64,000 nt of DNA from PALSA-505 sp036496025 (GCA_036496025.1 DASXLW010000045.1:55436-119435), one strand, 5' to 3'. Counted from the stretch's first letter, positions 1 to 8,170 are shown. Translations and numbers: made by a program. The notes: a model not told the origin generated them from the sequence alone.

Positions 1-1
1 G

Positions 2-187
2 CGGCGGGCCGAGCGTGACCAGGCGGCGGTGGACGCGGCCCTCACGGCGATGATCCAGGCGGCCAGGTCCACGCAGAACATGGTTCCGCCCATCCTCGCC
101 GCTGCGCGCGCCGAGGCGACCCTGGGCGAGATCTGCGGCGCGCTGCGGGACGAGTGGGGCGACTACTTCGAGCCGCCCGCCTTTTAG
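2..187 (+). CDS. Methylmalonyl-CoA mutase large subunit, C-terminal end (partial)
   Basis: Frame 2 is open from the window edge to the TAG at 185-187 and gives 61 residues. The segment reads ...NMVPPILAAARAEATLGEIC... and ends EWGDYFEPPAF. This is the characteristic C-terminus of the catalytic domain of adenosylcobalamin-dependent methylmalonyl-CoA mutase or a close relative (isobutyryl-CoA or ethylmalonyl-CoA mutase type), in which the substrate-binding barrel ends with a TLGEICDALR-like helix. Known role: isomerises a branched acyl-CoA to or from its linear isomer. The start and the B12-binding part lie outside the window, so the exact mutase type cannot be decided. Confidence 0.8.
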   Translation, partial: RRAERDQAAVDAALTAMIQAARSTQNMVPPILAAARAEATLGEICGALRDEWGDYFEPPAF

Positions 188-267
188 GCCGTGTCCAGCC
201 GCGGGCCCGGCCCGCCAGCACCCCGGCCCCGGCTACGGCACTAGTCGCGATGGGGCAGGATAAAGGC

Positions 268-1290
268 ATGCAGCCGCAGCAATTCTCCCTCTATGGCGCC
301 GTCGATCTCGGCGCGCGCCAGAATGCCACCCAGCGCAAGCAGCGGGCGGCGGAGTCGGGTGATCAGCCCGCAGCGAGCGCGGACGGGTTCGTGTTCGAGG
401 CCACCGAAGAAACCTTCGCGACCGACGTGGTGGAGCGCTCGCGCTCGGTGCCGGTGATCCTGGATCTCTGGGCCGAGTGGTGCGGTCCTTGTAAGCAGCT
501 CAGTCCGGTGCTTGAGAAGCTGGCCGCTGAGGCGGCCGGCCGCTGGTTGCTGGCCAAGGTGGACGTCGACGCGAACCCGCAGCTGAGCGCGGCGCTCCGG
601 GTGCAGAGCATCCCGATGGTCGTCGCCGTGATCGCGGGGCAGATGGTAGACGGCTTCCTCGGCGCCCTGCCCGAGGCGCAGGTGCGCGAGTGGCTGGACC
701 AGGTGCTCGCCGCCGGCGAGCAGCTCGGGGTCACGGAGGGCCAGCCCGGGGCCGGCCCGGAAACGGACGCGGGCGGCGCGGCACCCGGCGCCGCCGGGGC
801 CGAGGATGCCCTGGCCGCGCCCGGCTCGACGCCGGCGGGGCAGCCGCCGGCCGGGCCGCGGCCTGGAGGGCCGCCGTCCCACCCCGGGTACGAGGCCGCG
901 CAGCAGGCCATGGAGCGCGGTGACCTGGAAGGCGCCGCCGCCGCGTTCGAGCAGATCCTGGCCAGCACGCCGGATGATCCGGTGGCGAAGGTCGGGCTCG
1001 CCCAGGTGGACCTGATCCGGCGGGTGAACGGCTACGACCAGGCGCAGGTGCGGCGGGACGCGGCCGCGCATCCGGACGACGTGGAGGCGCAGGCCAAGGT
1101 CGCCGACGTCGACCTGGCCCTGGGCAAGATCGACGAGGCGTTCGACCGGCTGCTCGGCACGATCCGGCGGACCGCCGGCGAGGAGCGCGATCGGGCCAGA
1201 CGCCACCTGGTCGGCCTGTTCGAGATCTTCCCGCCCCGTGACCCGCGAGTCACGAAGGCCCGTGCCACACTGTCCAGCCTGCTGTTCTAA
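268..1290 (+). CDS. Thioredoxin-domain protein with C-terminal TPR-like region (YbbN/CnoX family)
   Basis: 340 residues from ATG 268, chosen because AGGA at 257-260 sits seven bases upstream; an ATG at 250 is in frame but lacks a ribosome site. An N-terminal lead is followed by a thioredoxin fold with WCGPC (C72 and C75) and the cis-proline segment QSIPMVV. A low-complexity Gly/Ala/Pro linker follows, then a helical C-terminus with tetratricopeptide-like repeats (EAAQQAMERGDLEGAAAAFE). This is the YbbN/CnoX plan, a thioredoxin-like co-chaperone that binds unfolding clients. E. coli CnoX has lost the CxxC pair, whereas this protein keeps both cysteines and may have redox activity. The gene is monocistronic, downstream of the mutase. 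Confidence 0.85.
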   Translation: MQPQQFSLYGAVDLGARQNATQRKQRAAESGDQPAASADGFVFEATEETFATDVVERSRSVPVILDLWAEWCGPCKQLSPVLEKLAAEAAGRWLLAKVDVDANPQLSAALRVQSIPMVVAVIAGQMVDGFLGALPEAQVREWLDQVLAAGEQLGVTEGQPGAGPETDAGGAAPGAAGAEDALAAPGSTPAGQPPAGPRPGGPPSHPGYEAAQQAMERGDLEGAAAAFEQILASTPDDPVAKVGLAQVDLIRRVNGYDQAQVRRDAAAHPDDVEAQAKVADVDLALGKIDEAFDRLLGTIRRTAGEERDRARRHLVGLFEIFPPRDPRVTKARATLSSLLF

Positions 1291-1317
1291 CCGTCAGAGC
1301 GCTCCGAGAGCCTGCTC

Positions 1318-1878
1318 TTAGCGCGCGCGGTCGTCGTCGGTGTCGCCGTCGGCGAGCTGCTCGATGGCGGGCAGCGCGGCCGCCAGCGCGGCCAGCTGGT
1401 CGGGCCGCAGCGATGCCAGGCTGCTCGCCAGCACCGTCGTGCTGTCCTGCCGGATGAGATCGAGTACATCGCGGCCCCGCGGGGTGATGGCCAGCTCGCT
1501 CGCCCGCGCGTCGCTGGCCACCACGGCGCGCTCGACATAGCCGCGGTCCTCCAGCGCCGCCACCAGCCTGGTCAGCGTGGACGGGGCCACTCCCTCGACA
1601 GCGGCGAGCTCGCTCAGCCGCAGCGGGCCGGACCGGTCTACGGTCGACAGGGCCGCCACCTGCGTCAGGGTCAGTCCGGCGAGCTGGTGTCGCCGCAGCC
1701 GCCGGGACAGCCGCGCGATCGCCAGCCGTAGCCGGGCCACGTCGATCGACGGCACGGCTTCCGCGGGCGCGACACCGGCCGGTGCGGTACGGGCTGGCAC
1801 CGGGCTGGCCGGCGACGGCACAGGGCGCCGGGCGCCGCCCGGCCCGGCCGCGGCCCGGGGCAGGCCGGCCGCGGTCAT
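1318..1878 (-). CDS. MarR-family transcriptional regulator
   Basis: About 186 residues from ATG 1878; a GTG at 1935 would add 19 residues, and the frame is open further upstream. After a disordered Ala/Pro-rich lead, the core has the MarR winged helix-turn-helix: LTLTQVAALSTV, LSELAAVEGVAPSTLTRLVA (recognition helix), the wing region around DARASELAITPRGRDVL, and a C-terminal dimerisation helix. It lies divergently to the malic enzyme gene with about 190 bp between starts, so it may control that gene or itself. Family members usually respond to phenolic or other small ligands; no ligand can be inferred here. Confidence 0.85.
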   Translation of the reverse strand: MTAAGLPRAAAGPGGARRPVPSPASPVPARTAPAGVAPAEAVPSIDVARLRLAIARLSRRLRRHQLAGLTLTQVAALSTVDRSGPLRLSELAAVEGVAPSTLTRLVAALEDRGYVERAVVASDARASELAITPRGRDVLDLIRQDSTTVLASSLASLRPDQLAALAAALPAIEQLADGDTDDDRAR

Positions 1879-2068
1879 GCCCGGCTGGGATGTCCCGGCC
1901 GCCGGCCGGACCCCGGCGGTGCCTCCGTGTGCCACCCTTGCAGGGTACGCGGTGTCACTGCTCCCCGGCCGCTGCGGCCGTATCCCGGGCGTGCGGCGCC
2001 TGGCCGGGCGGGTAGCGTGGGCCAGCGCCGCGAGGCACCGGCGGCAGCGCACGAGAGGGCGGACCGAC

Positions 2069-3475
2069 ATGACCATGGCGCCGAGCGTGTCGTACTCCAT
2101 CACCGTTCGGCTGGAGGTGACCGCCCACGGGCGCGCGGTCAGCGAGCTCACCCGCGCGGTCGAGCAGACCGGCGGCGTGGTCACCGCGCTGGACGTCACC
2201 GCGGCCGGTCACGACCGGCTCCGGGTGGATGTGACCTGCGCGGCCCGGGACAGCGCGCACGCCGAGGAGATCGTGGCCGCGCTGGGCGCGATCGACGGGG
2301 TCACGCTGCACAAGGTGAGCGACCGCACGTTCCTCATGCACCTCGGCGGGAAGATCGAGATGCAGTCGAAGGTGCCGCTGCGCACCCGGGACGAGCTGTC
2401 GATGGCCTACACCCCCGGCGTGGCCCGGGTCGCGCTGGCCATCGCGGCCAACCCCGCGGATGTGCGGCGGCTGACCATCAAGCGCAACAGCGTGGCGGTG
2501 GTGACCGACGGCTCGGCGGTGCTCGGCCTCGGCAACATCGGCCCGTACGCCGCGCTGCCCGTGATGGAGGGCAAGGCCGCGCTGTTCAAGCGGTTCGCCG
2601 GCATCGACGCCTGGCCGATCTGCCTGGACACCCAGGACACCGACGAGATCGTGCGGACCGTGCAGGCCATCGCGCCCGGGTGGGGCGGGATCAACCTGGA
2701 AGACATCAGCGCGCCGCGCTGTTTCGAGGTGGAACGCAGGCTGCGGGACCTGCTCGACATCCCGGTATTCCACGATGACCAGCACGGCACGGCGATCGTA
2801 GTGCTGGCCGCGCTCACCAACGCGCTGCGCGTGGTGGGCAAGCAGATCGGCGCGGTCAAGGTGACGATGGCGGGCGCGGGGGCGGCCGGCACCGCGGTAC
2901 TGCGGCTGCTGCTGCTGTCCGGCGCGAAGGACGTCGTGGTCTGTGACGATAAGGGCGCCGTGCACCTCGGCCGGCCCGACCTGGACGACAGCCTGCGCTG
3001 GATCGCGGAGAACACCAACCCGGGCGGTTACGCCGGTGACCTGGCCGGAGCGCTGCGCGCGGCTGACGTGTTCATCGGGCTGTCCGTGCCCGACATCCTG
3101 ACCGGCGACGACATCGTCGCCATGAGCGGCCAGGCGATCGTGTTCGCGCTGGCGAACCCGGTGCCCGAGGTCGATCCGGAGGCCGCCCGCGAGCACGCCG
3201 CCGTGGTCGCCACCGGCCGCAGCGACTACCCCAATCAGATCAACAACGTGCTCGCATTTCCCGGCGTGTTCCGCGGCCTGCTCGACGCCCAGAGCCGGGC
3301 GGTGACCGATCACATGCTGCTGGCGGCCGCGCAGGCGCTCGCCGATGTGGTCTCCCCGGACGACCTCGGGCCGAACTACATCATCCCCTCGGTCTTCCAC
3401 CCCGATGTGACCCCGGCGGTCGCCGCCGCGGTCCGGGCGGAGGCGGGGGGCAGAAGGCAAGCAACGGGCGCCTGA
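2069..3475 (+). CDS. NAD(P)-dependent malic enzyme with N-terminal ACT domain
   Basis: 468 residues from ATG 2069, preceded by GAGAGGGCGGA. Residues about 8-80 resemble an ACT regulatory domain (SYSITVRLEVTAHGRAVSEL). The catalytic part follows: AYTPGVARV, TDGSAVLGLGNIGP, the metal-binding DDQHGTAIV, the dinucleotide-binding GAGAAGTAV and ALANPVPEVDPEA. It oxidatively decarboxylates malate to pyruvate, linking the TCA cycle to gluconeogenic or anaplerotic flux. The ACT domain is common in actinobacterial enzymes and suggests allosteric control by a small ligand, although which ligand is unknown. Cofactor preference (NAD or NADP) cannot be settled by eye. Divergent from the MarR gene. Confidence 0.92.
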   Translation: MTMAPSVSYSITVRLEVTAHGRAVSELTRAVEQTGGVVTALDVTAAGHDRLRVDVTCAARDSAHAEEIVAALGAIDGVTLHKVSDRTFLMHLGGKIEMQSKVPLRTRDELSMAYTPGVARVALAIAANPADVRRLTIKRNSVAVVTDGSAVLGLGNIGPYAALPVMEGKAALFKRFAGIDAWPICLDTQDTDEIVRTVQAIAPGWGGINLEDISAPRCFEVERRLRDLLDIPVFHDDQHGTAIVVLAALTNALRVVGKQIGAVKVTMAGAGAAGTAVLRLLLLSGAKDVVVCDDKGAVHLGRPDLDDSLRWIAENTNPGGYAGDLAGALRAADVFIGLSVPDILTGDDIVAMSGQAIVFALANPVPEVDPEAAREHAAVVATGRSDYPNQINNVLAFPGVFRGLLDAQSRAVTDHMLLAAAQALADVVSPDDLGPNYIIPSVFHPDVTPAVAAAVRAEAGGRRQATGA

Positions 3476-3513
3476 ATCATGCAAGGAGCCGGCTACTGAA
3501 TCATGATGGTGAC

Positions 3514-4089
3514 ATGGTGGATGCTGCCCGGGCGGGTGAACTGCTCGTTGCCACGCCGCTGCTCGGCGACCCGAACTTCCGGCGCACAGTGGTCCTCGTG
3601 GTCGAGCACGAACCCGAGGAGGGCACGCTCGGCGTGGTGCTGAACCGGCCGACCGAGGTGACGGTCGGGCAGGTGCTCGAACCGTGGACCGAGCTGGCGA
3701 CCGGGCCGCCTGTGGTGTTCACCGGCGGACCCGTCGCACCGACCAGCGCCCTGGCCCTGGCCCTGGCCCGCGGCGAGGGTGAGCCGCTCGGCTGGCGGTC
3801 CCTCGACAGCGGTCCGGAGATGTCGCGGATCGGGCTCGTCGACCTCGAGGCTCCGCCGCAGGTCCTCGCGGCCGAGATCAGCTCGCTGCGGGTGTTCGCC
3901 GGCTATGCGGGCTGGGGGAGCGGGCAGCTGCAGGACGAGATCGACGAGGGCGCCTGGTACGTGCTGCCCGGCGACCCCGCCGACCCGTTCATGGCCGATC
4001 CGGAGCGACTCTGGCAGGCGGTGCTGCGCAGGCAGGGGGGCGACCTGGCGCTCGTGGCCACCTACCCCGACGACCCCCGGCTGAACTGA
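3514..4089 (+). CDS. YqgE/AlgH family protein
   Basis: 191 residues, the usual length for the YqgE/AlgH (UPF0301) family. Typical segments are GELLVATPLLGDPNFRRTVV, HEPEEGTLGVVLNRP, FTGGPV and the C-terminal FAGYAGWGSGQLQDE. The biochemical role of the family is not established. The ATG at 3514 is the only start in this frame near the upstream AAGGAG at 3483-3488. Two ATGs at 3503 and 3506 sit closer to that site but are in another frame. A ten-base duplication (CTGAATCATG at 3473 and 3496) spans the gap after the malic enzyme gene. Confidence 0.9.
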   Translation: MVDAARAGELLVATPLLGDPNFRRTVVLVVEHEPEEGTLGVVLNRPTEVTVGQVLEPWTELATGPPVVFTGGPVAPTSALALALARGEGEPLGWRSLDSGPEMSRIGLVDLEAPPQVLAAEISSLRVFAGYAGWGSGQLQDEIDEGAWYVLPGDPADPFMADPERLWQAVLRRQGGDLALVATYPDDPRLN

Positions 4090-4135
4090 GCCGGCTCGGC
4101 GGCCGGATCACCGGTCCGCGGGTCGGGGTAAATTG

Positions 4136-4402
4136 GTGTCCGTGAATGCCGAAGTCCTTCCCGACAGCCGTACCGGCACCGGTACGCAGACCGATGTCCG
4201 CCCCGACCTCTCCCACGGTGACGGCGATCATGAGCGGTTTGCCCACTACGTGGACAAGAGCAAGATCGTTGACAGCGCGGTGAGCGGCACTCCGGTCGTC
4301 GCCCTGTGCGGCAAGGTCTGGGTACCGTCCCGGGATCCGAAGCGCTTTCCCATCTGCCCGGACTGCCAGAAGATCTACGAGTCGCTGCCCTCCGGCGACT
4401 GA
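4136..4402 (+). CDS. DUF3039 small zinc-ribbon-like protein
   Basis: About 88 residues. The start is among TTG 4133, GTG 4136 and GTG 4142; GTG 4136 has GGGG at 4124-4127 and is chosen tentatively. The protein contains the DUF3039 signature SHGDGDHERFAHYV followed by a CGKVWVPSRDPKRFPICPDC block, whose three cysteines could bind zinc. The N-terminus has a short Gly-Thr repeat. Members are small, actinobacterial and of unknown function. It converges on the alpha/beta hydrolase gene with a 21-bp gap. Confidence 0.85.
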   Translation: MSVNAEVLPDSRTGTGTQTDVRPDLSHGDGDHERFAHYVDKSKIVDSAVSGTPVVALCGKVWVPSRDPKRFPICPDCQKIYESLPSGD

Positions 4403-4423
4403 GGCCCGCGGCCGCGCCCGCGC

Positions 4424-5323
4424 TCAGGGCGCGAGGTACTGGACGAACCAGTCCCGGGCCGGACCGCTGGCCGCCTCGAAGCCCTTCACGTAGGCGTCGA
4501 AGTGGCCGCCCGGCATGATGATGATCTTCTTGGGCTCGCGGGCCTGCTCGTAGCCGGCGATGGCCAGCTCGGCGGGGACCAGGTGATCGCCCGCGGCCAC
4601 CAGCAGCAGCAGCGGCGTGGGACTGATGTAAGGCATGTAGCTGACCGGCTCGTACTCGGTGAACATCTCGACGCTGCGCAGCGTCACCTCGTTGCTCCAG
4701 GCCGGAGCGCGGTTCAGGCCGGTCTCGCTGAACCACGACCAGGAGTCGGGCGTAGGCAGCGCGCACGGGGCCAGCGGATCCTCGTCCACCACGGGCACCA
4801 TGGCCGGTTCCTTGCCCTGGAAACGGGCCAGCCGGTCCGCGTCGAACATCTCGCGGAATCCGGCGATGAAGTCCGCCCGGACCAGGGCGCGCAGGTTGTC
4901 GTGCCCGCTGATCAACGGGACCTGGCCGACCACGGCCTTCACCCGCCGGTCGATCGCCCCGACGACGAGCACGTGGCCGCCAGAGTAGCTGCTGCCCCAG
5001 ATCCCGATCCTGGCCGGGTCGACCTCGGGCAGGGTGGTGGCGTACGTGATCGCGTGCCGGTAGTCGCGAACCTGCGCCCACGGGTCGATCTCCTGCCGCG
5101 GCTCGCCGCCGCTCGCGCCGAAGTTACGGTTGTCGAACACCAGCGCACCCAGGCCCGCGGCGGAGAACACCTCGGCGAAGCTGTCCAGGTACATTTCCTT
5201 GACCGCGGAGAAACCGTGCGCCATGACGACCGTCGGCGCGGACCCGGTCGCGCCCTGGGCCGGGTAGAACCAGCCGCGCAGGGTGACGCCCTCGGCGTCG
5301 AATTCGATGTCGCGTCGCGTCAT
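4424..5323 (-). CDS. Alpha/beta hydrolase
   Basis: 299 residues from ATG 5323, with an AGGAGG-type site at 5328-5334 that decides the start. The fold has an oxyanion segment (MAHGFSAVKEMYL), the nucleophile elbow GSSYSGG, a late acid in LLVAAGDHLVPAELA and the catalytic His in GGHFDAY. It resembles the YcjY/UilS-like serine hydrolases; the substrate is unknown. It lies downstream of pncA on the same strand across a 127-bp gap, so a shared transcript is possible but not required. Confidence 0.85.
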   Translation of the reverse strand: MTRRDIEFDAEGVTLRGWFYPAQGATGSAPTVVMAHGFSAVKEMYLDSFAEVFSAAGLGALVFDNRNFGASGGEPRQEIDPWAQVRDYRHAITYATTLPEVDPARIGIWGSSYSGGHVLVVGAIDRRVKAVVGQVPLISGHDNLRALVRADFIAGFREMFDADRLARFQGKEPAMVPVVDEDPLAPCALPTPDSWSWFSETGLNRAPAWSNEVTLRSVEMFTEYEPVSYMPYISPTPLLLLVAAGDHLVPAELAIAGYEQAREPKKIIIMPGGHFDAYVKGFEAASGPARDWFVQYLAP

Positions 5324-5450
5324 CGTGACCTCCTGGTGGACCCTCGGCAGCCGCGGGCGCATCAGCCCCGCTTACGGTCACGGTAATCCCGGGCATGCCG
5401 GGTCAGCGGTCTCGTCTCACACTGGGACGACTCACACCGGGACGGCCCGG

Positions 5451-6014
5451 TCAGGCTTTCTCGATCAGATCGACTCCGGCGGCGCGCAGTTCGCTCAGCG
5501 CCCGCTCCGTCGTCACCGGCAGGACCCCGGCGGTGAGCGGGAGCAGCACCCTGGTGCCGAAGCCCTCGGCCACCGCGTCGGCGGCAGTGGCGCGCACACA
5601 ATGATCGGTGGCGATACCTACCACGTCGATGTCGGTGATGGCCCGGTCCCGCAGCCAGATGACGAGCGGATGGCCGACCCCGCTGGTGCCCTCGAACCCG
5701 CTGTAGGCCGCGGCGTACTCGCCCTTGGTGAACACCTCCTCTACCCTCGTCCCGTCCAGGCTGGGATGGAACTCCGCACCCGGCGTGCCCGCCACGCAGT
5801 GCGGTGGCCAGGTGTCGACGTAGTCCGGGTGATCGGAAAAGTGGCGGCCGGGCTCTATGTGATAGTCACGGGTGGCGACGATCCGGTCGTAGTCGGCCGC
5901 TCGGGCAGCCAGGTAACCGGTGATCGCCTTGGCCACCGCGGAGCCGCCGGTCACGGCCAGCGAGCCCCCCTCGCAGAAGTCGTTCTGCACGTCGGTGATG
6001 ATGAGCGCGCGCAT
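5451..6014 (-). CDS. pncA: Nicotinamidase
   Basis: 187 residues, matching the cysteine-hydrolase nicotinamidases. The catalytic triad is visible: D8 in TDVQNDFCEGG, K97 in VFTKGEYAAAYSGFEG and C139 in ATDHCVRAT. Metal ligands are likely D50, H52 and H58 in RDYHIEPGRHFS. The enzyme hydrolyses nicotinamide to nicotinate, feeding the Preiss-Handler NAD salvage route. It lies 85 bp downstream of pncB, which uses its product, so the two form a salvage unit. In mycobacteria the same family activates pyrazinamide. Confidence 0.93.
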   Translation of the reverse strand: MRALIITDVQNDFCEGGSLAVTGGSAVAKAITGYLAARAADYDRIVATRDYHIEPGRHFSDHPDYVDTWPPHCVAGTPGAEFHPSLDGTRVEEVFTKGEYAAAYSGFEGTSGVGHPLVIWLRDRAITDIDVVGIATDHCVRATAADAVAEGFGTRVLLPLTAGVLPVTTERALSELRAAGVDLIEKA

Positions 6015-6099
6015 GTCCCGACCGTACCGGAGCAGCCGCCCGGCGGCGGTTTCTGCCTAGTCGCCCACGTCAGCGGGGTGCCCGCCGTCGGGCGCGAAG

Positions 6100-7434
6100 C
6101 TAGTCGCCGGCGGCCTCGAAGACGGTGGGGATGGCCGGGTAGCCGCGGGACAGCTGGAGCGCGTGGCCGGGCAGCTCTGCGAGCGCCGCACGGTGCATCT
6201 CGCGCGCCGCCTGCAGGCTCTGCCTGCCGATGATCTCGCCGCCGCGCACCAGCGGGCGCAGCAGCACGCGGTCGTCCGGCCCCTGGTCGGGCGGGGCCAG
6301 CGTGATCAGCTCGGCCTGCGCCGTACCGGAGCGGTCGCGGTGCCGAACCGCCCACTTGCGGCCGCCGATCCCCGGCTTGCCGACCGAGCGCTTGGCCATG
6401 GGACGCAGCGGGGCCGCGCGATCCTCGGTGTCCGCCCGGGCCACCAGCTTGTAGACCATCGCGGCCGTGGGCGAGCCCGATCCCGTGACCAGCGAGGTAC
6501 CCACCCCGTACCCGTCCACCGGCGCCGCCGCCAGCGCGGCGATCGAGTACTCGTCGAGGTCACCGGTCATCACGATCCTGGTCTTGGTCGCGCCCAGCTC
6601 GTCGAGCAGCATCCGTACCTGGCGGGCCTCGCTGGGCAGGTCGCCGCTGTCGATCCGCACCGCGCCGAGGTCAGCTCCGGCCAGCTCCACGGCGGTACGC
6701 ACCGCCCTGGGCACGTCGAACGTGTCCACCAGCAGCGTCGTCCCGTGGCCGAGCGATTCGAGCTGGGTGGCGAACGCCTGCCGCTCGCTGTCGTGCACCA
6801 GCGTGAACGCGTGCGCGCTGGTCCCCGCGCTCGGCACGCCGTAGTCCCGCCTGGCCTGCAGGTTCGAGGTGGTGTCGAAGCCGGCGATGTAGGCGGCCCG
6901 GGCGCTGGCCACGGCGGCGTACTCGTGCGTGCGCCGCGATCCCATCTCGATCAGCGGCCGGCCGGCGGCGGCGGTCACTATCCGGGAGGCCGCGGACGCG
7001 ATCGCGCAGTCGTGATTGAGGATCGACAGGGCGAGCGTCTCCAGCACCACGGCCTCGCCGAACGGCGCCTGCACGACGAGGATCGGCGAGCCGGGAAAGT
7101 AACAGTCACCCTCCGCGTATCCCCAGATATCGCCGCTGAACCGGTAGGACGCCAGGTAGTCGAGGGTCTGCTCGTTGACGATGCCGGCGCCGCGCAGGAA
7201 TTCGAGCTCAGCCGGGCCGAACCGGAACCGCTCGAGCGCGTCGAGCAGCCGGCCGGTCCCCGCGACCACGCCGTACCTGCGGTCGTGCGGCAGGTGCCGG
7301 GCGAAGACCTCGAATACGGCACGCCGCCCGGCCGTCCTGCTGTGCAGCGCCGCCTGCACCATCGTCAGCTCGTACTGGTCGGTCAGCAGCGCGGTGCCAG
7401 GCCCGCTGGCATCGCTGGTCGGGGTACGGCTCAC
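6100..7434 (-). CDS. pncB: Nicotinate phosphoribosyltransferase
   Basis: 444 residues from GTG 7434. The N-terminal LLTDQYELTMVQAAL and the phosphohistidine loop SAGTSAHAF (H208) identify the family, along with RIDSGDL and the phosphate-binding VTGSGSP region. The enzyme makes nicotinate mononucleotide from nicotinate and PRPP, with ATP hydrolysis coupled to phosphorylation of the active-site His. No ribosome site is obvious; a 16-bp element shared with the clpS leader sits directly upstream at 7438-7453. Divergent from the small gene at 7606. Confidence 0.94.
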   Translation of the reverse strand: MSRTPTSDASGPGTALLTDQYELTMVQAALHSRTAGRRAVFEVFARHLPHDRRYGVVAGTGRLLDALERFRFGPAELEFLRGAGIVNEQTLDYLASYRFSGDIWGYAEGDCYFPGSPILVVQAPFGEAVVLETLALSILNHDCAIASAASRIVTAAAGRPLIEMGSRRTHEYAAVASARAAYIAGFDTTSNLQARRDYGVPSAGTSAHAFTLVHDSERQAFATQLESLGHGTTLLVDTFDVPRAVRTAVELAGADLGAVRIDSGDLPSEARQVRMLLDELGATKTRIVMTGDLDEYSIAALAAAPVDGYGVGTSLVTGSGSPTAAMVYKLVARADTEDRAAPLRPMAKRSVGKPGIGGRKWAVRHRDRSGTAQAELITLAPPDQGPDDRVLLRPLVRGGEIIGRQSLQAAREMHRAALAELPGHALQLSRGYPAIPTVFEAAGD

Positions 7435-7437
7435 GAG

Positions 7438-7453
7438 TGGAAGACTACGGATA
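7438..7453 (+). repeat. 16-bp direct repeat, copy 1 (pncB upstream edge)
   Basis: TGGAAGACTACGGATA occurs here and, identically and in the same orientation, at 8141-8156 in the clpS leader. The flanks differ on both sides. An exact 16-mer twice within 700 bp of non-coding DNA is very unlikely by chance. It could be a regulator site or a duplicated promoter segment. Relative to pncB it is on the opposite strand. Confidence 0.75.
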
Positions 7454-7605
7454 CCCCATCCGGGCCGATAGGCCCTACCTGGGATTTCGGCGGCCCGTCC
7501 ACCCCACGTGTAGAAAATCGAACACTTCGACCACAGTCCATTACAGCGGGGTACAGCCTGTTTCAGGCCGTTCCGGTTACCCCGCCGTTACCCGAGGAGG
7601 ACGAC

Positions 7606-7800
7606 ATGGCAGGCACATTCCACGGCGAGCCGCTGGACATGGCCACCGCGGCAGGCGACCGGATCGAGGTGATCCGGCTCGGCCGCGCTATCGGCTTCGG
7701 CGTCGCCAACGGCGAGGGTGCGGTGAGGGGCACCCTGACGCCCGACGAGGGCCGCCGGATCGCCTTCGAGATGATCCGGCTCTACGCCGAGTTGACATAG
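7606..7800 (+). CDS. Small acidic protein of unknown function
   Basis: 64 residues from ATG 7606 with an excellent GAGGAGG at 7594-7600. No family is recognised. The sequence has a central beta-rich segment (RIEVIRLGRAIGFGVANGEG) and an amphipathic C-terminal helix (PDEGRRIAFEMIRLYAEL). A strong stem-loop follows 11 bases after the stop. It sits between the divergent pncB and clpS genes and may be lineage-specific. A real gene is supported by the ribosome site, the terminator and coding-like composition. Confidence 0.7.
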   Translation: MAGTFHGEPLDMATAAGDRIEVIRLGRAIGFGVANGEGAVRGTLTPDEGRRIAFEMIRLYAELT

Positions 7801-7811
7801 ACACCGGCGCA

Positions 7812-7848
7812 CGAGAGCCCCGGTCCGCTGACCGGACCGGGGCTCTCG
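7812..7848 (+). terminator. Stem-loop terminator after the small gene
   Basis: A perfect 16-bp stem (CGAGAGCCCCGGTCCG with its complement at 7833-7848) and a 5-base loop begins 11 bases past the stop at 7800. There is no U-tract, as is common in actinobacteria. It could serve both strands, because a small minus-strand reading frame ends at 7861. Confidence 0.8.
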
Positions 7849-7860
7849 GCATGTCAGGTT

Positions 7861-7962
7861 CTACGGGGTAGCGTCAGTCGCAGCCTGCGGGCATGGCTCC
7901 CCCCCGCCTGTCCGCAGGCTCTCCGCGCTCCGGCTGTCGGCGAGGTGCCGGGCCTTCGTCAT
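7861..7962 (-). CDS. Possible second micro-ORF (33 aa)
   Basis: ATG 7962 to TAG 7861 lies three bases after the stop of the 45-residue minus-strand ORF. It is polar and has no recognisable domain and no clear ribosome site, so expression would rely on coupling. An inverted repeat (AGCCTGCGG at 7882-7890 with CCGCAGGCT at 7912-7920) lies inside it and may instead be part of a terminator. Weak support. Confidence 0.2.
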   Translation of the reverse strand: MTKARHLADSRSAESLRTGGGEPCPQAATDATP

Positions 7963-7965
7963 GCC

Positions 7966-8103
7966 TCAGACGCTATCCGTCCAGTTCGGGTCGGCCAGCC
8001 ACGGCGGGTCCGGCTGATCCCACACGGACGGCGGCCCAGTCGGCAGCCCGGCTGCCAGCCGTTCCAGCATCCGGCCCTCGTAGTTACTCCAGGGCCCTGA
8101 CAT
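7966..8103 (-). CDS. Tryptophan-rich small protein (45 aa), unknown
   Basis: ATG 8103 to TGA 7966, preceded on the minus strand by GGGAGGTG eight bases upstream. It encodes 45 residues with four tryptophans, opening SGPWSNYEGRMLERLAAGLP and ending in a Pro/Asp/Trp-rich tail. No transmembrane segment or known family is seen. It is divergent from clpS with 67 bp between starts. Support is the strong ribosome site, the codon bias and the absence of a better explanation for this 320-bp gap. Confidence 0.5.
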   Translation of the reverse strand: MSGPWSNYEGRMLERLAAGLPTGPPSVWDQPDPPWLADPNWTDSV

Positions 8104-8140
8104 GGCCGTTCACCTCCCGATTTGCGGGTTCCATCGCAAC

Positions 8141-8156
8141 TGGAAGACTACGGATA
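8141..8156 (+). repeat. 16-bp direct repeat, copy 2 (clpS leader)
   Basis: Second exact copy of TGGAAGACTACGGATA. Here it ends just before the AGGAGGT ribosome site of clpS. Its position suggests a role in control of clpS and pncB, or a promoter -10 region (TACGGAT). Confidence 0.75.
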
Positions 8157-8170
8157 GGAGGTGGGTACCG

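Noticed and set aside
154..267. Longer N-terminus for the thioredoxin-TPR protein
   Set aside because: It overlaps the mutase end and lacks a ribosome site; ATG 268 has AGGA at the right distance.
1577..2068. 164-codon N-terminal extension of the malic enzyme
   Set aside because: It is antisense to the MarR gene and Arg/Ser-rich; ATG 2069 with its ribosome site starts the ACT domain.
1955..3484. A 509-codon minus-strand frame opposite the malic enzyme gene
   Set aside because: Composition is His/Gly/Arg-rich antisense shadow; the + strand encodes complete malic enzyme motifs.
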